Assembly: GCA_003477405.1 (NCBI GenBank)
Contig: QUDE01000001.1
Coordinates: 211,651 to 275,650, forward strand
Direction of reading: 5' to 3'
DNA: 64,000 bases
Source: Ruminococcaceae bacterium AM07-15
GTDB lineage: Bacteria > Bacillota > Clostridia > Oscillospirales > Butyricicoccaceae
Below are positions 33,483 to 41,983 of the stretch, piece by piece (the stretch's first letter is position 1; every line of letters starts with the position of its first letter). Under the pieces are notes generated by a model, which was given only the letters and a program-made list of their open reading frames with translations, had not been told where the DNA came from and did no database searches. The position numbers and the translations under genes were made by a program.

Positions 33483-33578
33483 CCTGACGCCTCCTTATGA
33501 GCCGTCGTAGTGTATTAGGCGCAGGGGAAAAGACTGCTGAACGACGGCTTTTTTTCTTTTGCCGTCGTCCGGCAGCAG

Positions 33579-34334
33579 TTAATTTTCGATTTTTTTCTTA
33601 TGGGAAAAGACAATCAATCCAACCAGAAACATCACGATAAGGCAAAGTACAATGCTGATACATCCGCCGATGGTGGCCGGTACAGGGGCTTCATAGTAAG
33701 TAGATTTATCCGAGAAGAACATGGACACACGATATGCGAAGCTGCCCGGAATGATAAAACCACTTTCTGAACCGATGAACAGGCAGGATGCAAAGCCATA
33801 TATAACCCCTACGACGCTTGTTACAATGATATTGCGGCTCAGGTTGATAACGATTGCCCCTAAACAGGTAGTTATCAAAACGACAACACCAGCTTCAATT
33901 CCAAACCCGATTGCCAGATTGAGGAACAGGGAAACACCCCCGGTCAACCTGCCAGCTCCATTGAGTACCGCCACAAGCAGGCCAAAAGCGATAAATAAGA
34001 CGGCCGCGAAGCCGAAGCCGATAACGATGCTGACAGCGACTTTCGATAGAAAGAGCTTCTTCTTTGAAAAACCGTAGGTAATCCAGTTGATGTAAGTTTT
34101 GTTCTTGTATTCCTGATAAAATAGCGAACCTATCAAAATGAAGATCACCATTGGGAAGAACATGGAAAACTGGTTATTCATAAAGAAGAACAGGTCAGCA
34201 AGTGATTTTGTGCTGTTGTTAAAAACTGCTCCTGCTCCGCCGGTAAGGATGGGAAGAAGCGACAACAGCAGAAGAAACACCATAAACCATTCCCGCTTCA
34301 ACTTGTAAAACTCATTTTTAATCAACACTCCCAT
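33579..34334 (-). CDS. ABC-2 permease of an antibiotic-peptide immunity type transporter
   Basis: 251 residues with six membrane segments (MGVLIKNEFYKLKREWFMVF, first segment near 15-37). It shares one base with the ATPase gene before it. In immunity transporters of the BcrAB/LanFE kind such a permease removes peptide antibiotics from the membrane. Substrate is inferred from the neighbourhood only. Confidence 0.85.
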   Translation of the reverse strand: MGVLIKNEFYKLKREWFMVFLLLLSLLPILTGGAGAVFNNSTKSLADLFFFMNNQFSMFFPMVIFILIGSLFYQEYKNKTYINWITYGFSKKKLFLSKVAVSIVIGFGFAAVLFIAFGLLVAVLNGAGRLTGGVSLFLNLAIGFGIEAGVVVLITTCLGAIVINLSRNIIVTSVVGVIYGFASCLFIGSESGFIIPGSFAYRVSMFFSDKSTYYEAPVPATIGGCISIVLCLIVMFLVGLIVFSHKKKIEN

Positions 34335-35023
34335 TATGCTTCCTCCCTCTGGCCGGAAGTCATAATATCCTCATACAGTGCTTCCAGTTCCTTTTCGTTA
34401 TAGTCGTTTTCTACAACCTTGATGATTTTTCCGCCACGAATGAAAATAAGAACATCTGTGACAGCGGCAATCTCCGTCAGATTATGGCTTGATACCAAAA
34501 TACAGTGTTGGGGAGATTTCAGGCGTTCTTTCAGAAGCAGCCGGATTTCCTTTATCCCCATCGGATCAAGGCCATTGGTAGGTTCATCCAGCAGCAAATA
34601 TTGAACATTGCCTAAAAAGGCGCGGGCAATTCCCAGCCGTTGGCGCATTCCCAAAGAAAGTTGAGAGAACAGCTTTTTCCGGGCATCCAGCAGGTTTACT
34701 TGTTTGAGCGCTGCTTCGATGTTTGGCCGTTTCAAACCTAAATACTGCGCGTGGAGCTTCAAATTTTCCTCTACGGTGAGCCGTGGGTAAAAAGCCGGGT
34801 ATTCAATCAAACTTCCAAAACATCTACTGGAAACGGGTTGTCCATCCGAGAGGATTTCTCCCGAAAAGGCAGTCAGTCCCAGCATGGACTTAAACAGTGT
34901 TGTTTTACCGGCCCCGTTCGGCCCCAGAACACCATAGATTTTTCCTTGCTCTAAAGTCAGGTGGATGTTGGACAGCAAGGCGGTATTTCCAACATTCAGA
35001 TTTACATTTTTGATTTCCAGCAT
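34334..35023 (-). CDS. ABC transporter ATP-binding protein, BcrA/LanF-like
   Basis: 229 residues. Walker A GPNGAGKT near 34-41, signature LSLGMRQRL, Walker B YLLLDEPTNGLDP and H-loop SSH; the short length and LGMRQRL signature fit bacitracin/lantibiotic immunity ATPases. AACGGAGG precedes the ATG, 13 bases after the 57-residue membrane protein gene. Confidence 0.92.
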   Translation of the reverse strand: MLEIKNVNLNVGNTALLSNIHLTLEQGKIYGVLGPNGAGKTTLFKSMLGLTAFSGEILSDGQPVSSRCFGSLIEYPAFYPRLTVEENLKLHAQYLGLKRPNIEAALKQVNLLDARKKLFSQLSLGMRQRLGIARAFLGNVQYLLLDEPTNGLDPMGIKEIRLLLKERLKSPQHCILVSSHNLTEIAAVTDVLIFIRGGKIIKVVENDYNEKELEALYEDIMTSGQREEA

Positions 35024-35035
35024 GAAATTCCTCCG

Positions 35036-35209
35036 TTATTGAAAAAAGATGAAAAGCAAAAAGGCCACAGCATAAATCAAAAATGAAATCCCAATGGGTT
35101 TTGTTCTCTGTTTTAACCCTTTTAGGCCATCGCTCAATATACCATGCAAGGCCATGAGCAGGCACACTGCCAAAGCGATGAGTGAAATTACTAAAGCTAC
35201 CTTAACCAT
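35036..35209 (-). CDS. 57-residue two-segment membrane protein
   Basis: Found by reading the minus strand: an ATG at 35209, nine bases after AGGAGG, opens a 57-codon frame (MVKVALVISLIALAVC...), with hydrophobic segments at about 3-24 and 38-56 and a charged turn (DGLKGLKQRTK) between. It lies between the TTAGAC direct repeats and the BcrA-like ATPase, 13 bases before it, so it is the first gene of that operon. Possibly a small partner or accessory of the transporter. Confidence 0.7.
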   Translation of the reverse strand: MVKVALVISLIALAVCLLMALHGILSDGLKGLKQRTKPIGISFLIYAVAFLLFIFFQ

Positions 35210-35268
35210 TGTTTGTACCTCCTATGGCTCATACTTTACCAAAGAGGTTTAGGATTTGTTTGAGAAAA

Positions 35269-35288
35269 GTCTAAGGAAAGTCTAAGGA
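35269..35288 (-). promoter_or_regulatory. Tandem response-regulator site
   Basis: Two direct copies of TCCTTAGAC (minus strand) spaced 11 bases apart, the pattern bound by OmpR-family regulators. They stand about 60 bases before the small membrane protein gene, with a TAAAGT -10-like sequence between. A related box lies before the first ABC gene of the module. Confidence 0.6.
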
Positions 35289-35290
35289 TG

Positions 35291-35315
35291 AAAAAAGGGC
35301 TGCCGAAGCAGCCCT
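35291..35315 (-). terminator. Terminator after the sensor kinase gene
   Basis: On the minus strand GGGCTGC-TTCG-GCAGCCC with the stable UUCG loop, followed by TTTTTT. It ends the regulator-ABC-kinase operon so that the small membrane protein and second transporter need their own promoter. Confidence 0.9.
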
Positions 35316-36218
35316 TTAGAAATTGACAATGGGAAACACGATTTGAATTGCAAAGATACCGTTTTGCAGAGAAGCCGAGATTTGCCCGCCCATACGGGTC
35401 ACAAGTCTTTGAGCGATTGCCAACCCCAGCCCGGTTGTCTTTTTTGCCCGTGACTGGTCGGTGGTGTAAAAACGGTCAAACAAATGGGGAATATCTTCCT
35501 GCTGAATACTGCTCGACGCATTTTTAACGGTTATAACCGTTTGAGCTTCTTCTAACGCTGCGGTGATCTGATAATTTCCCTCCCCGTGAACAAGCGCATT
35601 ATAAACCACATTTGAGAAGATCCGGGCTAAGGCATCTGGATCGCCCCAAATGATAGCCGGTGAATTTGGGATAACGATATTGGGGACGCATTTTTTCTGT
35701 TCAAAATCGCCATAGTATGAGGCAACAACATCCCGAAGTACACTGTGTATATCTGTATTCCTGCAATTCAATTTCAGCTCGTCGGCCTCAATCCTTGCAA
35801 ATTCAAACAGTTGGTCGAGAAGTAGCTTTACAGCGGAGATTCGTTCTCCCGCAATCGTTACATATTCTTTTTGCTCCCCGGTTAAATCCTGTTCCTGTAA
35901 GAGCTGGATATAGCCGTTTGCTGTTGCCAGCGGCGTTCGCAAGTCGTGGGACAGACTGGTAATAGTATCCCGGAACAGGGCGTCGCTCCGTTCAATTTCC
36001 TGCCTCATACCGCGATATTTTTCGAGAAGATGATTGATACTTGTAGCCAAATCCTGTATTGGCCCATCCGTTTTTTCCACCATGATTTCTGTTTGCGTAT
36101 CCCGGTCTGTCAAAAAATCAATCTGCTTTTTGATTTTCCGAACCAGTTTCCGCTGATAAATCAGTTTCAGAAACAAAAACAGGGAAAGCATTGCCAGCAA
36201 GATACATAACACAATCAT
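35316..36218 (-). CDS. Sensor histidine kinase of the immunity-type module
   Basis: 300 residues with one hydrophobic segment at the very N-terminus (about 2-20) and no extracytoplasmic domain, then the H-box LSHDLRTPLATANG, N-box NVVYNALVHGEG and G-box TTGLGLAIAQ. Kinases with such short input regions sense through the membrane or through a transporter, as in lantibiotic-response systems. It is eight bases after the permease gene and should act on the regulator at 37949-38641. Confidence 0.9.
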   Translation of the reverse strand: MIVLCILLAMLSLFLFLKLIYQRKLVRKIKKQIDFLTDRDTQTEIMVEKTDGPIQDLATSINHLLEKYRGMRQEIERSDALFRDTITSLSHDLRTPLATANGYIQLLQEQDLTGEQKEYVTIAGERISAVKLLLDQLFEFARIEADELKLNCRNTDIHSVLRDVVASYYGDFEQKKCVPNIVIPNSPAIIWGDPDALARIFSNVVYNALVHGEGNYQITAALEEAQTVITVKNASSSIQQEDIPHLFDRFYTTDQSRAKKTTGLGLAIAQRLVTRMGGQISASLQNGIFAIQIVFPIVNF

Positions 36219-36225
36219 GCGGCCA

Positions 36226-36999
36226 TCACCGCCTTTCCAAACCGCGCAAATCCAGCCTTTGAAACAAGGAGAACGAAACGGCTGTCGGTAAAAACAAATA
36301 TACTACCAGCGTAATCAAAATGGGCATTAAATTCTCCCCAAAGGTATTGATCTGCAAGCTATGGGAAAGCCCTACCACCCAATACTTGTAGAGCGAATAA
36401 TCCATATCCAATGCTGTGCTTATCTTTGTGAGATATAGATACAAAACCCCCAGCAGAAAAAATGCGGCAATCGTGACAATTATCCGATGCCGGAGCAGGT
36501 AACTTAGCAGATTGAGAAATGCGGTGTACCCTAAAAAGCACAGACATTGAAGCAGAAGAAAGGCTCCGATTGCAGAAAACGAATAGTCTATGTCATACCG
36601 GGATGCTCCCATTATCAAAATGGACAAATATGCAACACCAAAACATACAAACAGAAAAAACAAAACGCCAATCCATGAGGCCAGTAGTTTTCCAAAAAAT
36701 AGATGTACTCTGCTTGTTCCTTTAGAAAGTGCGATACTGTATGTGCCGGTATGAAAATCTTCTGTAAAGTACAGGCACAAAAAAAGCGTCAACGGAAAGA
36801 TCAGGCTGTAATCTGAAAATAGAAACTCCGTGAACGAAACCAGTGATATAGCCGGAAGCATAGCATCTACCGAATTATGATAAAATGTCAGGGCAAGCGC
36901 AAAGACAAAAAAAGCAGCCAGTGCGAGGCAGACCCAAAACAGGCGGTTTTTGCGGATACGAAATAACTCACTTTGCATCGTCTGGATCACTCTTTGCAC
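36226..36999 (-). CDS. ABC-2 permease
   Basis: 257 residues, six to seven membrane segments, amphipathic N-terminus (VIQTMQSELFRIRKNRLFWV). It overlaps the preceding ATPase gene by 32 bases, so both are coupled. Together they form the first of two transporters in this module. Confidence 0.85.
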   Translation of the reverse strand: MQRVIQTMQSELFRIRKNRLFWVCLALAAFFVFALALTFYHNSVDAMLPAISLVSFTEFLFSDYSLIFPLTLFLCLYFTEDFHTGTYSIALSKGTSRVHLFFGKLLASWIGVLFFLFVCFGVAYLSILIMGASRYDIDYSFSAIGAFLLLQCLCFLGYTAFLNLLSYLLRHRIIVTIAAFFLLGVLYLYLTKISTALDMDYSLYKYWVVGLSHSLQINTFGENLMPILITLVVYLFLPTAVSFSLFQRLDLRGLERR

Positions 37000-37897
37000 C
37001 TCCTGTCATTTTCAAAAGATAGTCGGTCGGCTCCATACCGGCAAGCCAGATTTCCGATACCTCTATCCCGGAACGAACCAGCAGCGTATTGATTTCCCCG
37101 GATTGCTCATTGCAATGAAAAATTCTAATCAGGTCATGGCCCAACACTTCAAAATCCGGGAACTGCTGGCTTAAAATCGTAATAACCCGTTCTAATTGCG
37201 GGGTTCTTATCTTTATGCACCTCTGGCAGCTCTCTTTCAATTCCCCAGTCGTAAGCTCACAAAGCAGCTTGCCATCTGCCATCACACCATATTTAGATGC
37301 AAGCCGGGAAAGCAGCGTATAGTCCTGTCCAGAGATGAGAAGCGTGGTATGGTTCATTTCATGCAGATAGGTCAGAACAGAAAGCAGGTGTTCACATTCC
37401 CCCTTATCCAGCCCGGAAAAAGGGTCGTCCAGAATTATCATATCTGGATTTCCCAAAAGGGCAACCGCCAAATTCACTAAACGCTGGGTCGATAATGGCA
37501 ATCGCCGCACCGCCTTTTTTTCTTTCAGGTTCAGATGCAATATATCTAAAAAACGGCTTTCTGTGCTTCCGAAAGCAGAAGAAAAATAGTGCAGCATATC
37601 AGCCGGTGACAGAGAGCCGATTGTCACAGGCTTTTGGGGTACAAATCCAATCCGGCGGCGCTCCTGCTGATAGTCTATATTGCCAAATAATTTGAGCGTA
37701 CCAGATTGAGGTCGAAGTGTGCCAATAATGGCCTGCAACAGTACAGATTTTCCGGCGTTATGACCGCCATACAGTGCATAGATTTCTCCACGCTTTACCT
37801 GAAATGTGATATTTTTAATCCCGTTTCCGTCCGGGAAAACATAGGTCAACCCGGCCGTTTCCAAAGCAGCCCCCAAAAAATCATCCCCTTTCCACAT
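36968..37897 (-). CDS. ABC transporter ATP-binding protein, divergent
   Basis: About 309 residues from the ATG at 37897; a TTG at 37876 with AAAGGGG before it is an alternative start and gives a more usual N-terminus. Walker A is GGHNAGKS, the signature region is unusual (LPLSTQRLVNLAVALLG lacks LSGGQ) and Walker B is MIILDDPFSGLDKGE with Asp in place of the second acidic residue. It may hydrolyse ATP weakly or work with a partner. A TACAAT -10 (37919-37914) lies just before the start, with a TTAGAGAAATCTTATAA box upstream. Confidence 0.82.
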   Translation of the reverse strand: MWKGDDFLGAALETAGLTYVFPDGNGIKNITFQVKRGEIYALYGGHNAGKSVLLQAIIGTLRPQSGTLKLFGNIDYQQERRRIGFVPQKPVTIGSLSPADMLHYFSSAFGSTESRFLDILHLNLKEKKAVRRLPLSTQRLVNLAVALLGNPDMIILDDPFSGLDKGECEHLLSVLTYLHEMNHTTLLISGQDYTLLSRLASKYGVMADGKLLCELTTGELKESCQRCIKIRTPQLERVITILSQQFPDFEVLGHDLIRIFHCNEQSGEINTLLVRSGIEVSEIWLAGMEPTDYLLKMTGGAKSDPDDAK

Positions 37898-37913
37898 CGT
37901 CTTATTGTAGCAG

Positions 37914-37947
37914 ATCGGCGTGCAAATTTTATAAGATTTCTCTAAGG
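37914..37947 (-). promoter_or_regulatory. Regulated promoter of the immunity-type operon
   Basis: Minus strand: TACAAT at 37919-37914 as -10, no good -35 but a box CCTTAGAGAAATCTTATAA at 37947-37929 whose half-sites are 11 bases apart, like the tandem sites at 35269-35288. Activation by the response regulator encoded immediately before is likely. Confidence 0.5.
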
Positions 37948-37948
37948 A

Positions 37949-38641
37949 TTAGCCCTGCATTTTGAAACCGAGGCCCCAAACCGTCTGAATATACTTTTCC
38001 TCTGGATTGACTTTGGCAAACTTCTTGCGGAGATTTCCAATGTGGACATTGATTGCGTTATCGTCCCCGATAAAATTTTCATTCCACACGCTTTCAAAGA
38101 TATTGTTCTTTGTGAATACTTTTGAGGGTGCGGACATCAAAAGCTGTAAAATCAGATATTCATACCGTGTCAAAGCAATGGGGGTATTCCCGATTTTAGC
38201 CTCCATAGCTTCTGTATCAAGGGACAAGTCCTTAAAATGAAGCGTCTTGCCATTATTGAGGCCGGAGGATTTTTGAAAGCGCCGCAGCACCGCTTCAATC
38301 CGAACCAGCAGCTCTTGATTGTCGAATGGCTTTGTGATGTAATCATCTGCGCCGTTTCGTATGAGGTTCACTTTGCTGTCTATATCCGTTTTAGCGGACA
38401 CACCGATAATCGGAATATCCATCGCACTTTTTATCTTCTCCAATACTGTTTCTCCCGGTATGCCGGGCAGCATCAGATCAAGTAAAATTAAGTCAAAAGT
38501 GCCTTTCTCCATCAACAGAAGCGCCTCGCTCCCCGAGTAGGCAGAAGTTACATAATAGCCGTGTTGGGTGAGAAGTCGCTTTGTCATGTCGTTGAGTGGC
38601 ACGTCATCTTCGATGATTAAAATACTAAAAATTTTTTCCAT
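37949..38641 (-). CDS. OmpR-family response regulator of the immunity-type module
   Basis: 230 residues from the ATG at 38641, which follows AAGGAG; the longer frame to 38659 has none. Receiver domain with acidic pocket IIEDDVPL, phospho-Asp in LILLDLMLP, Lys in ITKPF, and winged-helix effector (LTRYEYLILQLLMSAPSKVF, VHIGNLRKKF, TVWGLGFKM). First gene of a row regulator, ABC, permease, kinase, small membrane protein, ABC, permease, resembling known lantibiotic-resistance clusters of clostridia. Confidence 0.93.
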   Translation of the reverse strand: MEKIFSILIIEDDVPLNDMTKRLLTQHGYYVTSAYSGSEALLLMEKGTFDLILLDLMLPGIPGETVLEKIKSAMDIPIIGVSAKTDIDSKVNLIRNGADDYITKPFDNQELLVRIEAVLRRFQKSSGLNNGKTLHFKDLSLDTEAMEAKIGNTPIALTRYEYLILQLLMSAPSKVFTKNNIFESVWNENFIGDDNAINVHIGNLRKKFAKVNPEEKYIQTVWGLGFKMQG

Positions 38642-38767
38642 GTCTATGCTCCTTGCCAATCGGTTTTCCTTTCCGACATAATCTATAAATCAATTATCAG
38701 ATGTCTCTATTATAATTCCTGGTCTGAAATAGGACAAGGGCGAACCTCCCCTCTGACGGGAAATAAA

Positions 38768-38839
38768 ATATCACCTCATATCAAATTTCACTTCATTTTC
38801 ATAATTCAACCCGAAATGTACAATGATATAGGGTGATAT
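38768..38839 (+). promoter_or_regulatory. Palindromic operator of the XRE gene
   Basis: ATATCACCTCATATC (38768-38782) and GATATAGGGTGATAT (38825-38839) are inverted copies with two mismatches; the second runs into the start codon of the XRE gene. It looks like a two-site autorepression operator. Confidence 0.65.
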
Positions 38840-39488
38840 GAAAATGTACCAAGATGAAAGAAGGTTTGACTTTCATGGGCTCGGTCTGGCACTGAAACAG
38901 GCCAGAGAGGCAAAGGGCTGGACGCAAGCCTATGTTGCGGAATTGGTCGGCAAGACTGACAAAACCATTATGAACATTGAGAACAAAGGCCAGCACCCCA
39001 GCTTCAACCTGTTTTTTAAGCTCGTCACGCTGTTCGATATATCCGTAGACCAGTTTTTCTATACGGAGGGCAACCGTGGCGGAGACAGTTGCCGGAAACA
39101 CATTGATGTACTTTTAGACTCCATGAACGAAAAAGAGCTTGTTGTCATGGAGGCTACAGCGTATTATTTTTTCCTTTTCAAGAATACAAGGAATCACAAA
39201 AGAACTGAAAAGCCGCAGGCCGGGAAATCCCCAACCTGCGGCCTCACTGCGGCAAAATTACTCTGCCGCAATTTCCCATTCTTTCGAGTTGAACTCACTC
39301 AGCGGATAAATTTCAGAGGCAGATGCCTCAAAGCCAAGCGTGATGTCTCCGTTGCTATTGACGCCCTCCAGGACGCGCTCGATAGCGCCGCCATCATGGC
39401 GCAGCAGCATTCCGACTCGAATTTCTGCACCATGCTTGTCGTAGTATCTCAGCCGCATTACTTACCTCCAACAGCCGCCTTATCGTAA
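38838..39488 (+). CDS. XRE-family regulator with an aberrant 3' end
   Basis: The first 105 residues are a clear helix-turn-helix regulator (LGLALKQAREAKGWTQAYVA, DKTIMNIENKGQHPSFNLFF) with the usual tail up to MNEKELVVMEATAY. After that the frame becomes foreign and runs through a terminator and antisense to the next gene. Two frames over, from 39179 to 39208, the reading QEYKESQKN and stop looks like the natural end, so a frameshift near 39160-39178 is likely. The functional part is probably 38838-39208. Confidence 0.7.
   Translation: MKMYQDERRFDFHGLGLALKQAREAKGWTQAYVAELVGKTDKTIMNIENKGQHPSFNLFFKLVTLFDISVDQFFYTEGNRGGDSCRKHIDVLLDSMNEKELVVMEATAYYFFLFKNTRNHKRTEKPQAGKSPTCGLTAAKLLCRNFPFFRVELTQRINFRGRCLKAKRDVSVAIDALQDALDSAAIMAQQHSDSNFCTMLVVVSQPHYLPPTAALS
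39212..39243 (-). terminator. Terminator at the end of the long minus-strand backbone
   Basis: On the minus strand GCCGCAGG...CCTGCGGC followed by TTTTCAGTTCTTTT. It stops transcription coming from the backbone operon, just past its last gene. Confidence 0.8.
39258..39458 (-). CDS. Small backbone protein, unknown
   Basis: 66 residues, no membrane segment; begins MRLRYYDKHGAEIRVGMLLRH and looks like a small beta-barrel-type protein (KOW/SH3-like pattern with D-G turns). Its ATG overlaps the stop of the preceding gene (TAATG). It is the last gene of the backbone operon. Family not recognised. Confidence 0.7.
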   Translation of the reverse strand: MRLRYYDKHGAEIRVGMLLRHDGGAIERVLEGVNSNGDITLGFEASASEIYPLSEFNSKEWEIAAE

Positions 39489-40153
39489 TAGTGAACATAG
39501 ACATTGTAATCCCGGAACCGGGTGATCATCCGAATCCAAATATACAAGTGATCTGTTTCGGAATAGAGGTTGAACTCCGTCGCCTCGCTGGTGGCCTGCG
39601 CGTACCTGCAGAACCGCCGCATAGTATTCAGCGTTTTGAAGGCAGGCAGCTTGAACAGGGCATTCTGGAAATCGTCGATCTCCTTCACCAGCTCCGGCGC
39701 TGCCTTTTTCCCAGGTCCATCGTGCCAAGTTGTCCACCACCGATGGCCGTCATAATCCGAGCGGGAGTAGACGACCTCGCTGACAGGCCGGCCAGTGAGC
39801 TGCATGGGCGGCGTATCGGTGCGCTGGAATACTTCCTCGAAAGTACAGACGGTCTTCAGATAGCAGACACGCCCTTTTGCGGGTGTCGGAAGTCTGCCAT
39901 GCTTCACTGCATCCCATTCTGTGAGGGGCAAAGAAGCGTGGGCGGCATCCCGAAGGGCCTCATCCATGCCGCAGGCCTCACAGATCTGCACGTCCGCATA
40001 GCGGCTGAGGGCATTGATCATCAGATGGGCTGCCAGAGGGGCGCCGCACCGTAGGCATTGGGGCGGCTCTGCGGCATCGCCGTTTGCGTACAGCTTTTTA
40101 TCCTTACGCCAGGCAGCTTCTAACAAGTCCTTGGGATATAATTTGATTTTCAT
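39458..40153 (-). CDS. Backbone protein with zinc ribbon, unknown
   Basis: 231 residues. CLRCG near residue 34 and CEACG near residue 58 form a two-CxxC zinc ribbon; the rest has a Trp-rich patch (GHRWWTTWHDG) and a helical stretch. No catalytic motif recognised. It overlaps the previous gene by 4 bases and the next by one. Role on the element unknown. Confidence 0.72.
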   Translation of the reverse strand: MKIKLYPKDLLEAAWRKDKKLYANGDAAEPPQCLRCGAPLAAHLMINALSRYADVQICEACGMDEALRDAAHASLPLTEWDAVKHGRLPTPAKGRVCYLKTVCTFEEVFQRTDTPPMQLTGRPVSEVVYSRSDYDGHRWWTTWHDGPGKKAAPELVKEIDDFQNALFKLPAFKTLNTMRRFCRYAQATSEATEFNLYSETDHLYIWIRMITRFRDYNVYVHYYDKAAVGGK

Positions 40154-40956
40154 GATTTTGTGCTCCTTTTTCTGAATTTCTTTTTTGCCGCCTTTTGGCG
40201 GACTTCGCTTGTTTCTTTGAATGTTTGTGCAAGGGACGGGTCATGCCTTGCGTCACTTTTTCTGCGGCGTTCTTCAGACCAGGGCGCATAGACTGGAAGC
40301 TCACCTTGATATAAGGTAAGCAAATCAGCCGCCATATCATCCCGGAGACGGTACAAGTTGCTCTGCACAGTATCGGTGTCACAGTCCGTGATAGTGGTCC
40401 GCAATATGACCCCGCGGTGCTCAAAGGTAAGGTGTCGGTGATGTGCGGGGTCTTCAGCCTCGATCCATAGTGGAGGCGTATTGATGGAGTCCGACAACCT
40501 GCGCCATCCGCTGTAATCTGTATAGCAGAAATCTGGAATGTGGTTTGCCAGCCGCCGAAGCACCTGATAGAGCCGCTCATATCGCCGGCCAAGTTCTCCC
40601 TTCAAGCGCCGCTCATAGTAGGTGTAGCCGTCTGGGTCCAGCTTTTTCAGCTTTTTGGCGTTGAAGAGGTATTCCACATATTCCACGCCGTCCTCCAGCC
40701 GAACCTGACCGGTGCGCTCCCCCAGACCATTGCGCTTGATCCAGGCGTAAAAACGTTTGCCTGCAGATCTGGTGTTGATATATCCACAATCTTTGGGACA
40801 CAGGCCGCTCAGATTGACCGTGAGGCTGTCCCAGAATACCAACTGGCCGAAGCTTTCCTGATAGAGCTTGATGGCGAGATTGCCCTCCGGATAGGTGGCA
40901 ATCTTGATGGTCAGGGCATATTCCGTTCCTTTCATGTTAAATGGTATTGGTTTCAT
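40150..40956 (-). CDS. Backbone protein with DUF4313-like N-terminus
   Basis: 268 residues. The first 50 (YALTIKIATYPEGNLAIKLY, then FGQLVFWDSLTVNL) resemble the small DUF4313 proteins found on conjugative elements; the remainder is a larger domain of unknown type and a very basic C-terminal tail (KKKFRKR). A 4-base overlap couples it to the zinc-ribbon gene downstream. Nucleic-acid binding by the tail is conceivable but not shown. Confidence 0.7.
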   Translation of the reverse strand: MKPIPFNMKGTEYALTIKIATYPEGNLAIKLYQESFGQLVFWDSLTVNLSGLCPKDCGYINTRSAGKRFYAWIKRNGLGERTGQVRLEDGVEYVEYLFNAKKLKKLDPDGYTYYERRLKGELGRRYERLYQVLRRLANHIPDFCYTDYSGWRRLSDSINTPPLWIEAEDPAHHRHLTFEHRGVILRTTITDCDTDTVQSNLYRLRDDMAADLLTLYQGELPVYAPWSEERRRKSDARHDPSLAQTFKETSEVRQKAAKKKFRKRSTKS

Positions 40957-41119
40957 GATTTCCCCCGGAACGAAGACCAGCAGGCCGCAAAGCGCAGCCT
41001 GCCGGTCCTCGTGATAAGCCTGCCGGTAAGGGCAGTGTGTAGGAGGCGTTCAAAACGCCCCCGTTTTCTTTGAAGTCTAAAATGGTATTGGGGCATTGCT
41101 TGCCCTTTTGATGCAATCA

Positions 41120-41212
41120 TCAGGCCGCATCAACTGTGCTTTCAAAAAAGCGGAACCCCGGGACATCCATCCTTTGCTTTGCCAATGCGGCATAGATTTC
41201 TCTGTACTTCAT
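41120..41212 (-). CDS. 30-codon ORF coupled to the gene before it
   Basis: The ATG at 41212 overlaps the stop of the preceding gene (ATGA), and the frame MKYREIYAALAKQRMDVPGF... ends at 41120. Many gene pairs in this operon overlap in just this way, which is the only support. A hairpin GGCGTT/AACGCC near 41048-41067 lies beyond it. The rest of 40957-41119 shows nothing else. Confidence 0.35.
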   Translation of the reverse strand: MKYREIYAALAKQRMDVPGFRFFESTVDAA

Positions 41213-41958
41213 GCGCTGTGCCTCCCCGTTGCGAGAGGGCTGCCATCAGCAGCATCGTCTGTCAGGCCTAGTTTCCAGCACAGGGCAAGAACCTCGGAAT
41301 CAGAAACACGATAGAGCTGCCGCTTGGCGTACTTGGGACGGAAGCAGAAAATGCCATCATCAAACAGGAATTTCCCGTCCTTACTGCCATAGGTGCAGCT
41401 GCAGCCCGCCAGCAGACATTTCATCCGGTCAGCATCTTTTTCGATCTTCTCATGGTCGTACCAGATGCTGTACTGGACGGCAACATCCAGATTGCGGTTT
41501 TTCCGGCAGCGGTGTTCCAGAAATTGCAGCAGCCGCCAGCAGACCTCGGCACGCTTTTCCACAGTCTGGTTCTCGTTGAAGTTCAATGTAAAGTAGGAAT
41601 AATCCCGTCCGGACAGGCCACAGCCGTGGAGCGTATTGCTGAAATCATTGCACCAGAAGAAGAGATCCCACTGACAGCTCCCGAAAGGCGCCGGCTCGGT
41701 ATCCTCATACTGATAGCAGACGAAATTTTGGGCGATGGCGTCCATAACGGGCTCCATAATAGAATTTCGTACCTCAGCAGCCATAACCAGGGCTTGGCCC
41801 TCATCAGCCGCTGTATGCGCACGGCGGTTGGCTTTCTTCTGTTCTTCCGTATAGACAAATTGAAAGCGCACGGAATGAACATCGTACATAGCGTAGCCCC
41901 GTTCGACCCATTCCGGTCCTGAAGGCGAAATATAGGACTTGTCATGCCATAAGTTCAT
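41209..41958 (-). CDS. Backbone protein, unknown
   Basis: 249 residues, soluble, many aromatic residues and scattered Cys (for example CWRLLQFLEHRC and CLLAGCSC) but no regular zinc motif. Starts MNLWHDKSYISPSGPEWVER. No domain recognised. It lies 25 bases after the PcfM-like gene in the same operon. Confidence 0.7.
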   Translation of the reverse strand: MNLWHDKSYISPSGPEWVERGYAMYDVHSVRFQFVYTEEQKKANRRAHTAADEGQALVMAAEVRNSIMEPVMDAIAQNFVCYQYEDTEPAPFGSCQWDLFFWCNDFSNTLHGCGLSGRDYSYFTLNFNENQTVEKRAEVCWRLLQFLEHRCRKNRNLDVAVQYSIWYDHEKIEKDADRMKCLLAGCSCTYGSKDGKFLFDDGIFCFRPKYAKRQLYRVSDSEVLALCWKLGLTDDAADGSPLATGRHSA

Positions 41959-41983
41959 ATTTATCTCTCCCTTGTGGTAATGG

